Below are positions 9,281 through 19,161 of a DNA stretch of 61,439 bases, piece by piece (positions within the stretch are counted from its first letter, which is position 1; the number at the start of each line of letters is the position of its first letter). The position numbers and the translations under genes are program-made. Under the pieces are notes generated by a model. The model worked only from the letters and a program-made list of their open reading frames with translations, was not told where the DNA came from and did no database searches. This DNA is from Chloroflexota bacterium (GTDB taxonomy: Bacteria > Chloroflexota > UBA6077 > FW602-bin22 > JACPRP01): contig JACPRP010000045.1 in the NCBI GenBank assembly GCA_016189905.1, positions 1-61,439 of the forward strand, written 5' to 3'.

Positions 9281-10471
9281 CTACTTCTTATACGGTCCCA
9301 GTTGTTGGAGCGCGTACTTGACGAAGGTATCGTCGATGATCTTGCTCGACGGGATAGGTTCCTGATAATCCAGCTTGCCGATGTCCCTGAAGAACTGCTG
9401 CTGGTCGTCGATCCAATCCGCGTGAATCGTTCCGTCCGGATCGAACACGGGCAGCGTTCCCGCCTGGACGGAATCGGGCTTCTGATTCGTCGCTTTCAGG
9501 ATGATATCCAGAATTTCCGGCTTGAGCAGGTCCTGCCCTTGCACGTCGCGCGAGCCCTTCAGGTACGCGACCATGAACTTCCTCGCCACGTCCGGCCGCT
9601 CTTGAATGAACTTGGGCCCGTACTGAAGTGCCAGCGTCATCTTGCCGGGCAGGGTCTCGGGCACCAGAACCGCGCCGATGCCCGACGAGAGAATCTCGCC
9701 CGAGAACGGCATCGGCACCATCACGACGTCGATCGCCCCGTTGCGCATAGCGAGCACCGAATCGGGGAAGGGCATGGTAGTGATTTCGACGTCCTCCAGA
9801 CGCAGACCTGCCTCCTTCAAGACGTTGTACAGGCGGTACTCGGTGAGCCCAAAGCGAACATTCAGCGCGACGTTCTTTCCTTTGAGATCCTTGGGCGATT
9901 TCACCGCGCCGCTGTCCAAAAGCGCTTTGCGCACGATCATCGGGGAAGTGCTACCTCCGCCAACCGGAGGCTCGAATGCCAATGGCCCGACGATGCGCAC
10001 GATCACGCCGCGAGCGAGCGCGTTGAAAAAGCCAGCACTCAGGCCGCCACCTATGATATCGACCTCTCCCGTGGTCAGGAACGCCGTTTGCTCGGCCCCG
10101 CCTGTCGTGCGCTCGAAGCTAAGCGAGATGCCCTGCTCTTTGAAGTATCCTCGTGCGTCGGCGACGTAGATCGGCGAGTACTGGAGCGACTGGGTGTAGC
10201 CAAGCTTAACGTTGGCCAGTGGCTGAGCAGGCGCCACTGCCGCTGGCTTGGTTGGCTCAGCCGCCTTGGTAGCAGCGGGCTGCGCGGCCTTCGTGGCCGC
10301 CGGGGCGGGTGCTGCGGTAGCCACGGGAGCCGCCGCCTTCGTGGGCGCGGCGGGCGCCTTTGTCGGCGTAGGTGTTGGCGTCGACGTGCAAGCCGCCAGC
10401 ATACCGAGCGCTAACATAGAAACGACAACACAAGGGATAACCAACGGACCACGTATGATCCTGGACATCAT
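9281..10471 (-). CDS. NMT1/SsuA-like solute-binding lipoprotein
   Basis: This 396-residue protein has a basic N-terminus, a hydrophobic signal and a lipobox (LAAC), so it is expected to be acylated and held on the outer face of the membrane. A long Ala/Thr/Pro/Lys linker follows, then an NMT1/SsuA-type type II periplasmic-binding fold (VKLGYTQSLQYSPIYVADARGYFKEQGI; GGAEQTAFLTTGEVDIIGG). Such proteins normally feed ABC importers for sulfonates, pyrimidine precursors or aromatic acids, but no ABC permease or ATPase is nearby. A strong GGAGGAGG precedes the ATG. It leads a tight pair with the MFS gene. A similar lipoprotein precedes the molybdopterin enzymes at 36.6-40.3 kb. Confidence 0.87.
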   Translation of the reverse strand: MMSRIIRGPLVIPCVVVSMLALGMLAACTSTPTPTPTKAPAAPTKAAAPVATAAPAPAATKAAQPAATKAAEPTKPAAVAPAQPLANVKLGYTQSLQYSPIYVADARGYFKEQGISLSFERTTGGAEQTAFLTTGEVDIIGGGLSAGFFNALARGVIVRIVGPLAFEPPVGGGSTSPMIVRKALLDSGAVKSPKDLKGKNVALNVRFGLTEYRLYNVLKEAGLRLEDVEITTMPFPDSVLAMRNGAIDVVMVPMPFSGEILSSGIGAVLVPETLPGKMTLALQYGPKFIQERPDVARKFMVAYLKGSRDVQGQDLLKPEILDIILKATNQKPDSVQAGTLPVFDPDGTIHADWIDDQQQFFRDIGKLDYQEPIPSSKIIDDTFVKYALQQLGPYKK

Positions 10472-10625
10472 CGCTGTTCCTCCTCCAATTCAGCTTGGTC
10501 TCGTTAGTTTAACGAGGGGCCACGGATCGGATGGCTACGCGGTAACCATCAGCTATGCGTCCTTGAATCGGGGAGCCCCATTGCTCGGCAGTCTGACTAC
10601 CTAAGCTTGTCGATTATGAAGAAAA

Positions 10626-10650
10626 GGCCGGCGATACGCCGGCCCTACAA
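10626..10650. repeat. REP-like palindrome after the cupin gene
   Basis: GGCCGGCG-ATA-CGCCGGCC (10626-10644) is a perfect 8-bp-stem hairpin followed by CTACAA, lying directly 3' of the cupin stop codon. The trailing CTAC is shared with the palindromes at 48949-48970 and in both MITE copies. It may terminate or stabilise the cupin transcript. Confidence 0.6.
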
Positions 10651-11655
10651 TCAATGGTCGCCGTAGACGCTGAACTCGTAGTAAACGTAAGGGAACACCC
10701 TTTTGGCGATGGCCTGGAAGAAATGTGACCGCAGCCCATAATGGATTCTCAGTTGGCGCGACACCACGTCTCCAGTATTGAAATGCTGATGCACGGAGTC
10801 AGGCCCAGGGACCTGTATCAGGCTCCCCTTCTTCCAATCAACCCTCTCGCCATCGACGATCGTATAGCCTTCTCCGTCCAGCACGTACAACACAGCTTCC
10901 ATGTGGCCATGCCTGCCCGAGTTCTTATGGGGCTCGTCCATAAGAATGGCCGTGATATTGACCTCTCTAGCCTTGAAGCCGTTTTCTTGATCCATCAGGT
11001 GAACGATGCCGCTGCGATGGGCTGGCGTGCCAGCCATCTTCATCTCCTTGGCCATCGACTCGTGGAACTCGTTCTTGGCCTCCGCCAGGCGACGGTGATA
11101 CCTCTCACCCGCGGATATCTCGGCATCCTTCGCCCGCAAGACTATCCTGCCGTATTCGGGGTGAACTTCCGATTCGGCGCGCTCGAACACTTCGAGCTTA
11201 CCCAGCGGGGTCTCTCCGGCCTCCTCATACTGCACTATCCTGGCCAGCCCGGCGAACCTCTCCAGCGGCAGTGACATAGCCGAAAGGTAGCGAGCGGTCG
11301 TGCTGCCAGTATTATAGTGCTGGTGGACCGCGCCGAACGGAATGAAGAGGCAACTGCCGGCGTCCCAGTCGTACCGCTTATCGTCGATGACGCTGAACCC
11401 TTCCCCTTCGAGGATATACATCCCCTCTTCGCCGTGGGAATGTTTGCCAGTGTGGTAGTTCTTCGGGATGTCGGCCAGCATCACGTTACCCGCCGTCACA
11501 AAACCATTCTGTGGGGAACAGAGCAGAGCCGCTCGCCAGTCCTGCTGTGTCCTGACCCATTCGAGCTCTTCCTGTTGAATCGCCTTGCGCGCCCTGGCTC
11601 GCTCCTCTTTGGCATCATCCCAATAGCTGAGCCATTCGTCGTAGAAATTCGCCAT
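10651..11655 (-). CDS. two-cupin domain protein
   Basis: This 334-residue protein contains two cupin barrels. The first shows HTGKHSHGEEGMYILEGEG, the second GRHGHMEAVLYVLDGEGY. Each carries the His-rich metal-binding first motif, and second motifs (VHQHYNTGS, VHQHFNTGD) contribute further His ligands. The arrangement resembles gentisate 1,2-dioxygenase-like bicupins and other Fe/Mn bicupins, so a ring-cleaving or related oxygenase is plausible but not proven. A TAGGAGG site precedes the ATG at 11655. It is transcribed ahead of the lipoprotein-MFS-HyuB genes from a promoter-like site about 250 nt upstream, though a palindrome separates it from them. Confidence 0.82.
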   Translation of the reverse strand: MANFYDEWLSYWDDAKEERARARKAIQQEELEWVRTQQDWRAALLCSPQNGFVTAGNVMLADIPKNYHTGKHSHGEEGMYILEGEGFSVIDDKRYDWDAGSCLFIPFGAVHQHYNTGSTTARYLSAMSLPLERFAGLARIVQYEEAGETPLGKLEVFERAESEVHPEYGRIVLRAKDAEISAGERYHRRLAEAKNEFHESMAKEMKMAGTPAHRSGIVHLMDQENGFKAREVNITAILMDEPHKNSGRHGHMEAVLYVLDGEGYTIVDGERVDWKKGSLIQVPGPDSVHQHFNTGDVVSRQLRIHYGLRSHFFQAIAKRVFPYVYYEFSVYGDH

Positions 11656-12450
11656 ACTGTCTTCCTCCTACCGCGTCGATATCGTGTTTATTTACAAATC
11701 CTCTCACGTCAACGAGAACAACCTGGCCTGAAGCGGTGAGAGCAGGATGCCGAGATGCCGATGAGCGTTTGTGCCTGTAGAGAGGGTGCGTGGGGCAAGA
11801 ATGCTCTCGGACCAGGTACGTGCGCGAACGCGCTCGTCTTTCCTGGCTTGCCACTCGGCTCGCTTCGATCGAGGCAACCTGTTCGACTGCCCTTATGTGA
11901 AGCCCATTCTATCATCCCCCGGGGCTTTGTCAAGGACTTCTTGGAGCCCTGTGAATGGTCTCTTTGAGAGGATACAGCTTTCAGCGCAGCTAGCGGATGT
12001 GCGCGGATGCGCCGGCTTCGCTCCGATAGCAGCTATCCACTTTCTGACCCATAGTTGGCGTCGGCACTAATGCTACTTTATAGCTGTTGCACTCCGTGGG
12101 CTCTTTATCTTTTCTTGTCGGCTTGATGTCGCTACTGCACGCTGGTCGAGTAACTACGAATGTCAGTCCAGTATATTAAGCTCTTAACCGACTGGGTGCT
12201 AGATTATTTACATCTGGCCGCGACTGTGCTAGAGTCCGCCCCGTGGAGCCGGTCGGTGCTGATCGCTCCAAACGAACCCCACTCTTCACTGCCGAACGAG
12301 TCTTTTCGTTTTCGAACCCGCCACGTTGCGCGTATCTGCGATGAAGCATAGCCGAGAAGAAGATTGTTAGAAGGGCCTCGCTGACTTTAGCTCGGGTAGA
12401 GCGGAAGTGTAGAACGTACTTGCCGGAGCAACGAAAAATACCGGAAGTCG
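11656..12450. other. 795-bp intergenic region between divergent operons
   Basis: No convincing gene is seen in this long gap between the minus-strand cupin gene and the plus-strand TRAP gene. Its clearest content is a minus-strand sigma70-like promoter at 11906-11933. The rest has mixed base composition and short, non-conserved open stretches. No riboswitch or tRNA was recognised. Confidence 0.5.
11906..11933 (-). promoter_or_regulatory. sigma70-like promoter for the cupin gene
   Basis: Read on the minus strand, TTGACA (11933-11928) is followed after 16 bp by TAGAAT (11911-11906). It points toward the cupin start at 11655 and would give a leader of about 245 nt. The match to consensus is strong; transcription is inferred. 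Confidence 0.6.
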
Positions 12451-14400
12451 GTGCTCATTAGCTTCAAAGTGGAGAGAAGAGTGGAGTGGGCGAGAGATTC
12501 TAGAGAAGTTCAGGTGATTCCTCAGAGTGGAGCCGAACTTGCGCTTCACGAAGAAGCCGGCGTGGGCGGCAGCCTCGTGCCGGAACACATGGTCAAGAGG
12601 CTAGGTCAGGCTAAGTGGGTTGTGTTTGCTGCCACGTGGATAGCCCTCACCGTCACCGTCCTGTATGTATTCCGAACAAGCATTATCGTCGACAACATAA
12701 TCGAAACAGCGTTTATGGCTTTTCTGCTTGGCATGTTCCTGCCGCTGGTCTTCCTCATGTTTCCGGTGTCTAACAAGAGACAGCAAAATCGGATTCCCTG
12801 GTATGATTGGGTGCTGGCAGGTCTCAGCCTGGTTGGGCCAGCGTTCATATTCGTTAATGCGGTACCTCTTGTCGTGTCTGTCTGGCAATTGAGACCACCG
12901 CCTTTTGCATTCGCAGTCGGCATTCTAACTCTTTGTCTCTTATTGGAAGCGAGTAGACGCGCTATTGGGCTATCGTATACCGTGATTGTCGGTGTGGTAC
13001 TCGTCTATCCACTGTTCGCCTCCAATATGCCAGAAGTGCTGTTGGCGAAGAGCTATTCCATCGAAAGGATCGTTGGGTTTCAATTCCTGAGCACTGCGGG
13101 CATTTTCGGGATTCCGATGGGCATATTCGGAACCGCGCTCATGGGATTCATGGTTTTCGGCACGGTCATGGACGCTACTGGTGCGTCAAAGTTTCTTCTC
13201 GATGTGGCCCAGGGGCTGTTAGGGAAAGCAAGAGGCGGGCCTGCGTTGGTGTCCATTCTCGCCAGTAGCTTTATGGCTAGCTTATCCGGAAGCTCAATTG
13301 CGAACGTTGTTACGGTAGGAACCGTTACTATCCCCGCCATGAAGAAAGCGGGCTACAAGCCAACCATGGCCGCTGCCATTGAGGCATGCGCCTCTAACGG
13401 TGGACAGCTTATGCCTCCCGTGATGGGCGCAACGGCTTTCGTGATGGCTGGACTTCTGAGGATACCGTATGCATCGGTAGCGATTGCTGCGCTTCTTCCA
13501 ATGATCGTGTACTATGCTGGTCTGTTCGCCAACGTTTACCTGTACGCGCAGAGACATGGCCTACCTGCCTTACAGGCTTCTGAGATTCCATCGCTGAAGA
13601 CGACGCTTAAGAACGGCTGGTATTATCTTAGCGCCGTCGCGGTACTCGTTTATCTTATGTTTTGGATCAAGGTCGAAACGTGGGCACCTTATTATGCCAT
13701 TCTATTCCTGGTCCTATGCTCGTTCATTCGTCGAGAAACAAGACCGAACATGCGGACGCTGCACGATTTCACGCTAGCCACCGGTCACGCAATGGCATTT
13801 CTGGCCCCTGTGATGGCGACGGCTGGAATCGTAATGGGCAGCCTGTCACTAACCGGCACCGCTCACTCGATAGCCGGTGAACTGGCAACGCTGGCCGGCG
13901 GCAATCTCTATCTACTGGCTGCGGTGGGAGCCATCGCTGCGTTGATCTTGGGCACGGGGATGCAGTCCACGCCGGTCTATATTTTTACGGCGTTGGTGTT
14001 CGCGCCAACTCTGGAGGGCCAGGGCATTTATCCCGTAGCGGCACATCTCTTCTTCCTGTACTGGGGAATGATTGGACTCGTCACACCTCCGGTATGCACC
14101 ACCTCGTTCGTCGCTGCTGTAATCGCCGGCTCGCCGCCGATGCGAACTGGATTCAAGTCGTGCGCCATATCCGTCTTCATGTACGTTCTCCCGTTCGCTT
14201 TCTTGCTGAACCCGGCTCTGGTGGCCCACGGGACACTAACCGCGATAGTAGGGTCCGTGTTGGCAGCGACGGTTGGGGCGGTGCTCATCGCCGTCGCTAT
14301 GGAAGGCTATATGTTGCGAATCGGCGTACTGGGGATAGTACCAAGGCTTGCCACCTTTGTTTTGGGTTTCTCCCTGGCATTTGTGGGAGTGCTGTTTTGA
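12451..14400 (+). CDS. TRAP transporter fused permease (4TM/12TM type)
   Basis: This 649-residue, very hydrophobic protein matches the fused small-plus-large TRAP permeases that work with TAXI binding proteins. A four-helix N-terminal part is followed by a DctM-like domain with repeated small-residue motifs, such as SSFMASLSGSSIANVVTVGTVTIPAMKKAGY and the EACASNGGQLMPPVMGATAF region, characteristic of the substrate/Na+ site. It moves carboxylate-type solutes using a sodium gradient. The matching TAXI lipoprotein is encoded at 17920-19047. The longest frame starts at a GTG at 12451, but the first 46 residues are charged and atypical; the ATG at 12589 is a reasonable alternative. Confidence 0.9.
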   Translation: MLISFKVERRVEWARDSREVQVIPQSGAELALHEEAGVGGSLVPEHMVKRLGQAKWVVFAATWIALTVTVLYVFRTSIIVDNIIETAFMAFLLGMFLPLVFLMFPVSNKRQQNRIPWYDWVLAGLSLVGPAFIFVNAVPLVVSVWQLRPPPFAFAVGILTLCLLLEASRRAIGLSYTVIVGVVLVYPLFASNMPEVLLAKSYSIERIVGFQFLSTAGIFGIPMGIFGTALMGFMVFGTVMDATGASKFLLDVAQGLLGKARGGPALVSILASSFMASLSGSSIANVVTVGTVTIPAMKKAGYKPTMAAAIEACASNGGQLMPPVMGATAFVMAGLLRIPYASVAIAALLPMIVYYAGLFANVYLYAQRHGLPALQASEIPSLKTTLKNGWYYLSAVAVLVYLMFWIKVETWAPYYAILFLVLCSFIRRETRPNMRTLHDFTLATGHAMAFLAPVMATAGIVMGSLSLTGTAHSIAGELATLAGGNLYLLAAVGAIAALILGTGMQSTPVYIFTALVFAPTLEGQGIYPVAAHLFFLYWGMIGLVTPPVCTTSFVAAVIAGSPPMRTGFKSCAISVFMYVLPFAFLLNPALVAHGTLTAIVGSVLAATVGAVLIAVAMEGYMLRIGVLGIVPRLATFVLGFSLAFVGVLF

Positions 14401-14445
14401 TCATTTCCAGGTCAAAGATCTCTTAGAAGGTGGGCTTGATACGCG

Positions 14446-15849
14446 ATGGTAAGGTCTGAGTTAACGAGCGAAGAAGAACCGATGAGCGCCCTGTGCAGGA
14501 TGGTGGCAAACACAAGGTACGAAGATTTGCCGAGCACCACTGTAAACCTGGCTAAAAGGTCCATCATAGACACGCTAGCCGTTACCATTGGTGGATCAGC
14601 TATGGAAGGCATTCCCGCGATAGTCGATCTCGTTAAGACCAGAGGAGGAAAACCAGAGAGCGTCATACCGTTCTATGGCGGCAGGGTGCCAGCCTCGGAG
14701 GCGGGGCTCGCCATCGGCCCAATGTCACGGGCCATGGATTTGGGTGATGTTCACGAAGAGACTGGACATTGCAGCGAGTATACTGTCCCGGCGCTGCTGG
14801 CGGCGACGGGACTAAGAGAAAAAGTGAGCGGGAAAGAGTTCATAACCGCCTTTGTACTTGGTCAGGAGATACTCGTCCGCGTCGGCATCGCCATCAGATC
14901 GATCAGGGAGGGGCTAGGCCGAGGCAGGAGTGGCAGCCATCAAGTATTCGGCTGCGTCGCCGCCGTCGGCAAGCTGCTCGATCTGAACCTTGAAGAACTC
15001 GAAAACGCTGAAGGCATCGGTCGGGGAATGACACAGCCGCACGATCAAGCGATGTATACTCCCGCGACGCTTATGGTGCGGGTACACCATGGATTTGTGT
15101 GCCAGGACGCGATAAACGCGTGTCTGTTGGCGCAGAGGGGCATAACCGGACCGCGTCGAGAGGTTCTGACAGGCATGCGTGGGTATCTGGCCCTTGCCAG
15201 TTGGGAAACCGATCCGCTCGCGCTGACCCGGGATTTGGGTGAGAAATGGAACATGGAAGACGTGATGGTGAAGCCCTGGGCTTCCTGCAAGTTCACCCAT
15301 ACGGCAATCGAAGGGATCCTGAAGCAGATGAGCGACCACCAATTCAGTGCGGAAGAGATTGCCAGCATCAAGATAGACATTCCTCCACAAAGCTCGCTAG
15401 CTGTCGAACCCCGAGAAACCAAGTGGAATCCACAAACCGTGCCCGATTGTCAGTTCAGTGTTCCTTATTGTGTAGCTACCGCCGCATACTGTGGGGACGT
15501 CTTCCTGGACGCCTACACACCAGAGGCAATGGCGCGTCAGGATGTGCGCGATTTGATGAAAAGGATATCAGTGAATCTGGACTCGACCTTAGCACCGTTC
15601 GGAGCCAGAGTGAGCGCCACGCTGAAGGACGGGAAGCGGTTTTCTGGAGATTACCTCTATGCAAAAGGGCATCCCAAGAATCCGCTGACTGATCAAGAGC
15701 TCATCGACAAGTTTAAGAAGTGCGTGCCGTACTCCGCCTACACGTTAAGCGAGTCTACTGTCGATGCATTGATTGAGAATCTGTTCACGCTGGAGAAGGT
15801 GGACGATGTAGCGGCTTCGCTAATTCTTCCTTTGACGCCCGATGCATAG
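14446..15849 (+). CDS. MmgE/PrpD family protein
   Basis: This 467-residue protein belongs to the MmgE/PrpD family, which includes 2-methylcitrate dehydratase, cis-aconitate decarboxylase and iminodisuccinate epimerase. Typical features are the helical N-terminal domain with DTLAVTIGGSAMEGIP, AMDLGDVHEETGHCSEYTVPALLAA, and the later VKPWASCKFTHTAIEG segment. It lies between the TRAP permease and a flavin oxidoreductase, in the same direction with short gaps, so it probably acts on the imported carboxylate. The start at 14446 has a weak AGAAGG site; an ATG at 14482 is also possible. The precise substrate is unknown. Confidence 0.85.
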   Translation: MVRSELTSEEEPMSALCRMVANTRYEDLPSTTVNLAKRSIIDTLAVTIGGSAMEGIPAIVDLVKTRGGKPESVIPFYGGRVPASEAGLAIGPMSRAMDLGDVHEETGHCSEYTVPALLAATGLREKVSGKEFITAFVLGQEILVRVGIAIRSIREGLGRGRSGSHQVFGCVAAVGKLLDLNLEELENAEGIGRGMTQPHDQAMYTPATLMVRVHHGFVCQDAINACLLAQRGITGPRREVLTGMRGYLALASWETDPLALTRDLGEKWNMEDVMVKPWASCKFTHTAIEGILKQMSDHQFSAEEIASIKIDIPPQSSLAVEPRETKWNPQTVPDCQFSVPYCVATAAYCGDVFLDAYTPEAMARQDVRDLMKRISVNLDSTLAPFGARVSATLKDGKRFSGDYLYAKGHPKNPLTDQELIDKFKKCVPYSAYTLSESTVDALIENLFTLEKVDDVAASLILPLTPDA

Positions 15850-15935
15850 TCAGCACCATGCAGGCACCGCTCTGGGTCAACGAAAGCTGTGACCTGTAGA
15901 CCATATTAGACACTACTAGCTCTTGGGAGGTAAAA

Positions 15936-17876
15936 GTGGGTAGATTCAAATGGCTGCTTGAGCCTATTCAGGTAGGCTCACTAACATTGCCGAATCGCAT
16001 GGCCAGATCGCCGATGCACTCGAGCCTGTGTGGGGTCAATGGCGAAGTTTCGCAACAGCTATTAGACATGTACGAAACCTCGGCGAAGAACATGTTGGGA
16101 CTGATGGTAATCGAGGCTACCTGTGTTGATGGTCGTCACACTTCGCACACCGAACTCCGCATCGACGATGACAGGTTTGAGCCCGGGCTACGCCGACTGG
16201 TCGAAGCCGTTCACGACAACGGCGTGCCAATCGTTGTTCAGCTACGTCATTATGGGATGTGGGGCAAGGATCCCGTCTCACCGTCGGGCGTGGCCTGCTA
16301 CGGGTACGCTCGAAAAAAATGTGTGCAACCCAGGGAGATGAGTCTGGCGGAAGCCGAAGAGGCTCGTGACCTTTTCATTTCCGCCGCAGCAAGGGCGAAA
16401 AGGGTAGGATTTGATGGAGTAACCCTCCATGGCGCTACCTCTTACCTTTTGCAGCAATGGGTTTCCCCCCATACCAACAAGAGGGTGGACAGGTATGGAG
16501 GCAGTTTTGAAAACCGCATTGCCCTTCCACTGGAGATCGTGCGCGGAATTCGGGAGGAATGTGGCCCTTCCTTCGCCGTGGGCTATACACTGGTGGCAGA
16601 TGAGCTTCTGCCAGACGGAATTACTCTGGAGGAATCATTAGCTTTTGCCCAGGCGCTGGAACGGGAGGGCGTCCACTGGCTTGATGCCAGGATCGGTAGC
16701 TACGAGACGATCTACTCGGACCCGAGGGGTGGGTCCTGCTATAGACAAGCGGCAGGTCTGTTTCACCTATCCAAGGCCTATAAGGAAGTGGTTTCGATAC
16801 CCATCTTCGCCAATTGTCGAGGTGATCACAACGTGGAGAGGTGGGAAGAAGCGATCGCAGAGGGTCAATGCGATGCGATCCAGATCGGCAGGCCGCTAAT
16901 TGCCGATCCTGAATTGCCAAAGAAACTGGCAACAGGGAGAGTTGATGACATTCGTAGCTGTATCAAGTGCGTTTACTGCAACGAGACTGGCACCGGCAGG
17001 GATTGGCAGGTGTCCTGCGCCATAAACGCGGAGTTTGGGCGGGAAAGAGACTTCGCCTTCAGGCGCGCAGAAACCCAAAAGCGGGTCCTTGTGGTGGGCG
17101 GAGGACCCGCTGGCATGGAGGCGGCTAGAATAGCGGCGCTCCGTGGCCACAAGGTGACTTTGATGGAGAAGCGGGCTCAGCTTGGAGGCAACGTGAGCAT
17201 TGGCTCCAACGCTCCAGGAAAAGAGTTATTTCAAACCAATCTGATCGATTGGCTGGAACGCCAATGCAGGAAGGCCGGGGTGGAAATCGAACTCAATAGA
17301 GAAGTCACCACTGATGCCGTCGTCCAATTGGACCCCGACACAGTGATCGTTGCCGTGGGTGCGACACCACTGAAGCCTGTTATTCCCGGCGTGGATCAAG
17401 GGCACGTGGTTACCGCGGCCGATGTCCTGACCGGAAAAGCATCCGTGGGCAGAAAAGTCATCATTGCTGGCGGCGGGGAAGTTGGAGTTGAAACTGCAGA
17501 TCTTATTACCGATAAGGGGTTGGCGGATAGCGTGACGATTGTTGAAATGCTATCTGAAATCGGTTCTGATATGTATGCTCCAAACAAAGCCTATCTGGTG
17601 AATGTGGTGTTACCGCAAGCCGGCGTGAAAGTGATTACCAATATGCGCATCGACGAGATCGCAGACAACGGTGTCGTGGCAAGCGATAGAAATTGGCGGA
17701 AGCACAGACTGGAAGCCGATACGGTAGTGCTGGCGATGGGCTACGAACCAGATAAACGCCTGTTCCAGGAGTTGAAACGCAAAGGCATCGAGGTTTACGC
17801 GATCGGTGACTGTGTGAGACCAAGGCAAATACCGGACGCGATTCGCGAGGCTGCATATGTTGCCCGCAAGATTTAG
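15936..17876 (+). CDS. old yellow enzyme-type Fe-S flavin oxidoreductase (dienoyl-CoA reductase-like)
   Basis: This 646-residue protein has the two-part layout of 2,4-dienoyl-CoA reductase and related enoate reductases. An N-terminal FMN-binding TIM barrel (LLEPIQVGSLTLPNRMARSPMHSS; DGVTLHGATSYLLQQWVSPHTNKR) is followed by a Cys cluster for a 4Fe-4S centre (CIKCVYCNETGTGRDWQVSC). A C-terminal FAD/NAD(P)H domain follows, with two dinucleotide motifs (VLVVGGGPAGMEAARIA and KVIIAGGGEVGVETA). It reduces activated C=C bonds with NAD(P)H. The GTG at 15936 lies behind a strong GGGAGG site. The gene overlaps the longest reading of the next gene, which supports co-transcription with the TRAP set. Confidence 0.9.
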   Translation: MGRFKWLLEPIQVGSLTLPNRMARSPMHSSLCGVNGEVSQQLLDMYETSAKNMLGLMVIEATCVDGRHTSHTELRIDDDRFEPGLRRLVEAVHDNGVPIVVQLRHYGMWGKDPVSPSGVACYGYARKKCVQPREMSLAEAEEARDLFISAAARAKRVGFDGVTLHGATSYLLQQWVSPHTNKRVDRYGGSFENRIALPLEIVRGIREECGPSFAVGYTLVADELLPDGITLEESLAFAQALEREGVHWLDARIGSYETIYSDPRGGSCYRQAAGLFHLSKAYKEVVSIPIFANCRGDHNVERWEEAIAEGQCDAIQIGRPLIADPELPKKLATGRVDDIRSCIKCVYCNETGTGRDWQVSCAINAEFGRERDFAFRRAETQKRVLVVGGGPAGMEAARIAALRGHKVTLMEKRAQLGGNVSIGSNAPGKELFQTNLIDWLERQCRKAGVEIELNREVTTDAVVQLDPDTVIVAVGATPLKPVIPGVDQGHVVTAADVLTGKASVGRKVIIAGGGEVGVETADLITDKGLADSVTIVEMLSEIGSDMYAPNKAYLVNVVLPQAGVKVITNMRIDEIADNGVVASDRNWRKHRLEADTVVLAMGYEPDKRLFQELKRKGIEVYAIGDCVRPRQIPDAIREAAYVARKI

Positions 17877-17919
17877 TGGCGATGCGCGTTCGTTAGAGAG
17901 AGAAAGGGGTGGGATCAAA

Positions 17920-19047
17920 ATGGGAAAAACGTCGATAGGTTTGCTAACCATCTGCCTCGTCGTCCTGATTCTGATAAGTGCCTGTGCTCAGCCAGCGCCA
18001 ACCTCGCCCTCGCCAACTTCACCCTCATCAACCTCGCCATCATCAACTTCGCCCAAACCAACTTCGGCCGCACCTCCTTCAGCGAAACTCCCAGCGATCG
18101 TAACGATGACTTCTCTCAGTGCCAATATCGGAATGGGAGCCAGAGGCGTCGCGCTTGCTGAAGCTGTAAGTAAGCTCAGCCCGATGAAAGTCAGAATAGA
18201 GCCTCGAGATATCGACACAGCGATAATCGCGCCTCTACAGTTAGGCGATGCCGAATTTGGCCACGTAACAGGCCCCACGATGTTTGGAGCCTTGAAGGGA
18301 AAATACAAGGATGTGAGTCCTTTCGAGATACGTCGTGTTTGGAAAGGTTCTCCGTTCGTGTTTGCCATGGCTACCCGAGGCGACTCGGGTATCAAGAACA
18401 TAGGCGATCTGAAGGGCAAAAGAATACCTCAATCCGCAGCTTCTCCATCCTGGAGCATCAATCAAGAAGCCGCTCTGGCCTTCGGTGGACTTACATTGAA
18501 AGATGTGACGGTGGTAAATGCACCGTCGATAGCCGCTGGAGTGAATGGGCTGCTTGAAGGCACTATCGACGCGGTTGGCAGTGCCCCATTTGGCAGTGGG
18601 TTTGTCGAATTGGCAGCGAGCCGCTACGGCATTTACTGGTTTGATATGCCACAGAGCAATACCGAGGGCTGGAAACGGCTTCGTGAAATACAGGGTGCCG
18701 GGGGACCGGTGGCCCTGAAGGGAGCTCCCGGTATGAAGCAAGGCGAAAAAATAGATGTGTTCGGCTACGAGGAGAGCGTCTGGTCAACCCCGAAGGTTTC
18801 GGATGAGGCTGTTTACGCATTCGTCAAGGCGATGAAGGAAGGATACGGAACATATTCACCTATGGAACCGGGCCTCGTGGACTGGACGTGGGAACAGGCG
18901 ATTTCCCTTGATGGTCTTCTCCAAATGGGGCCCTATCACTCCGGCACGATAAAGTTCTTCAAGGAGATGGGCGTTTGGACGCCGGAGCACGAGAAATTCC
19001 AGCAAGAGGCGCTGAAGCTGCAGAACGAGCTGTTGACTAAGAAATAG
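17920..19047 (+). CDS. TAXI family TRAP solute-binding lipoprotein
   Basis: This 375-residue protein starts with a signal peptide and lipobox (LISAC), then a repetitive Thr-Ser-Pro linker made of TSPS units, then a TAXI-type binding domain (MTSLSANIGMGARGVALAEAVSK; LKGKRIPQSAASPSW). It captures a solute outside the membrane and delivers it to the fused TRAP permease encoded at 12451. The ATG at 17920 is chosen over the in-frame ATG at 17857 because AAAGGGGTGGG directly precedes it and the signal peptide begins there. The binding-protein gene is last in the set and is followed by a strong hairpin. Confidence 0.9.
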   Translation: MGKTSIGLLTICLVVLILISACAQPAPTSPSPTSPSSTSPSSTSPKPTSAAPPSAKLPAIVTMTSLSANIGMGARGVALAEAVSKLSPMKVRIEPRDIDTAIIAPLQLGDAEFGHVTGPTMFGALKGKYKDVSPFEIRRVWKGSPFVFAMATRGDSGIKNIGDLKGKRIPQSAASPSWSINQEAALAFGGLTLKDVTVVNAPSIAAGVNGLLEGTIDAVGSAPFGSGFVELAASRYGIYWFDMPQSNTEGWKRLREIQGAGGPVALKGAPGMKQGEKIDVFGYEESVWSTPKVSDEAVYAFVKAMKEGYGTYSPMEPGLVDWTWEQAISLDGLLQMGPYHSGTIKFFKEMGVWTPEHEKFQQEALKLQNELLTKK

Positions 19048-19061
19048 AGCGCTTGGCAGGG

Positions 19062-19098
19062 GTGGTAGAGCCGGTAAGATTGCCGCCGGCTCTACCAC
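19062..19098 (+). terminator. hairpin after the TRAP-TAXI operon
   Basis: Perfect 13-bp arms (19062-19074 and 19086-19098; GTGGTAGAGCCGG and its complement) enclose an 11-nt loop, 14 bp after the TAXI stop codon. Only a weak T-rich stretch follows, so termination or 3' protection is inferred. Confidence 0.65.
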
Positions 19099-19161
19099 TT
19101 GAAGTCGATTTCATTGTGAGAGCCTGCGACTTGGCCCAAATAGGACAGGTTGCTTATGTTT

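Noticed and set aside
11656-11900. Riboswitch in the long cupin leader
   Set aside because: No conserved aptamer core could be recognised; the leader length alone is not evidence.
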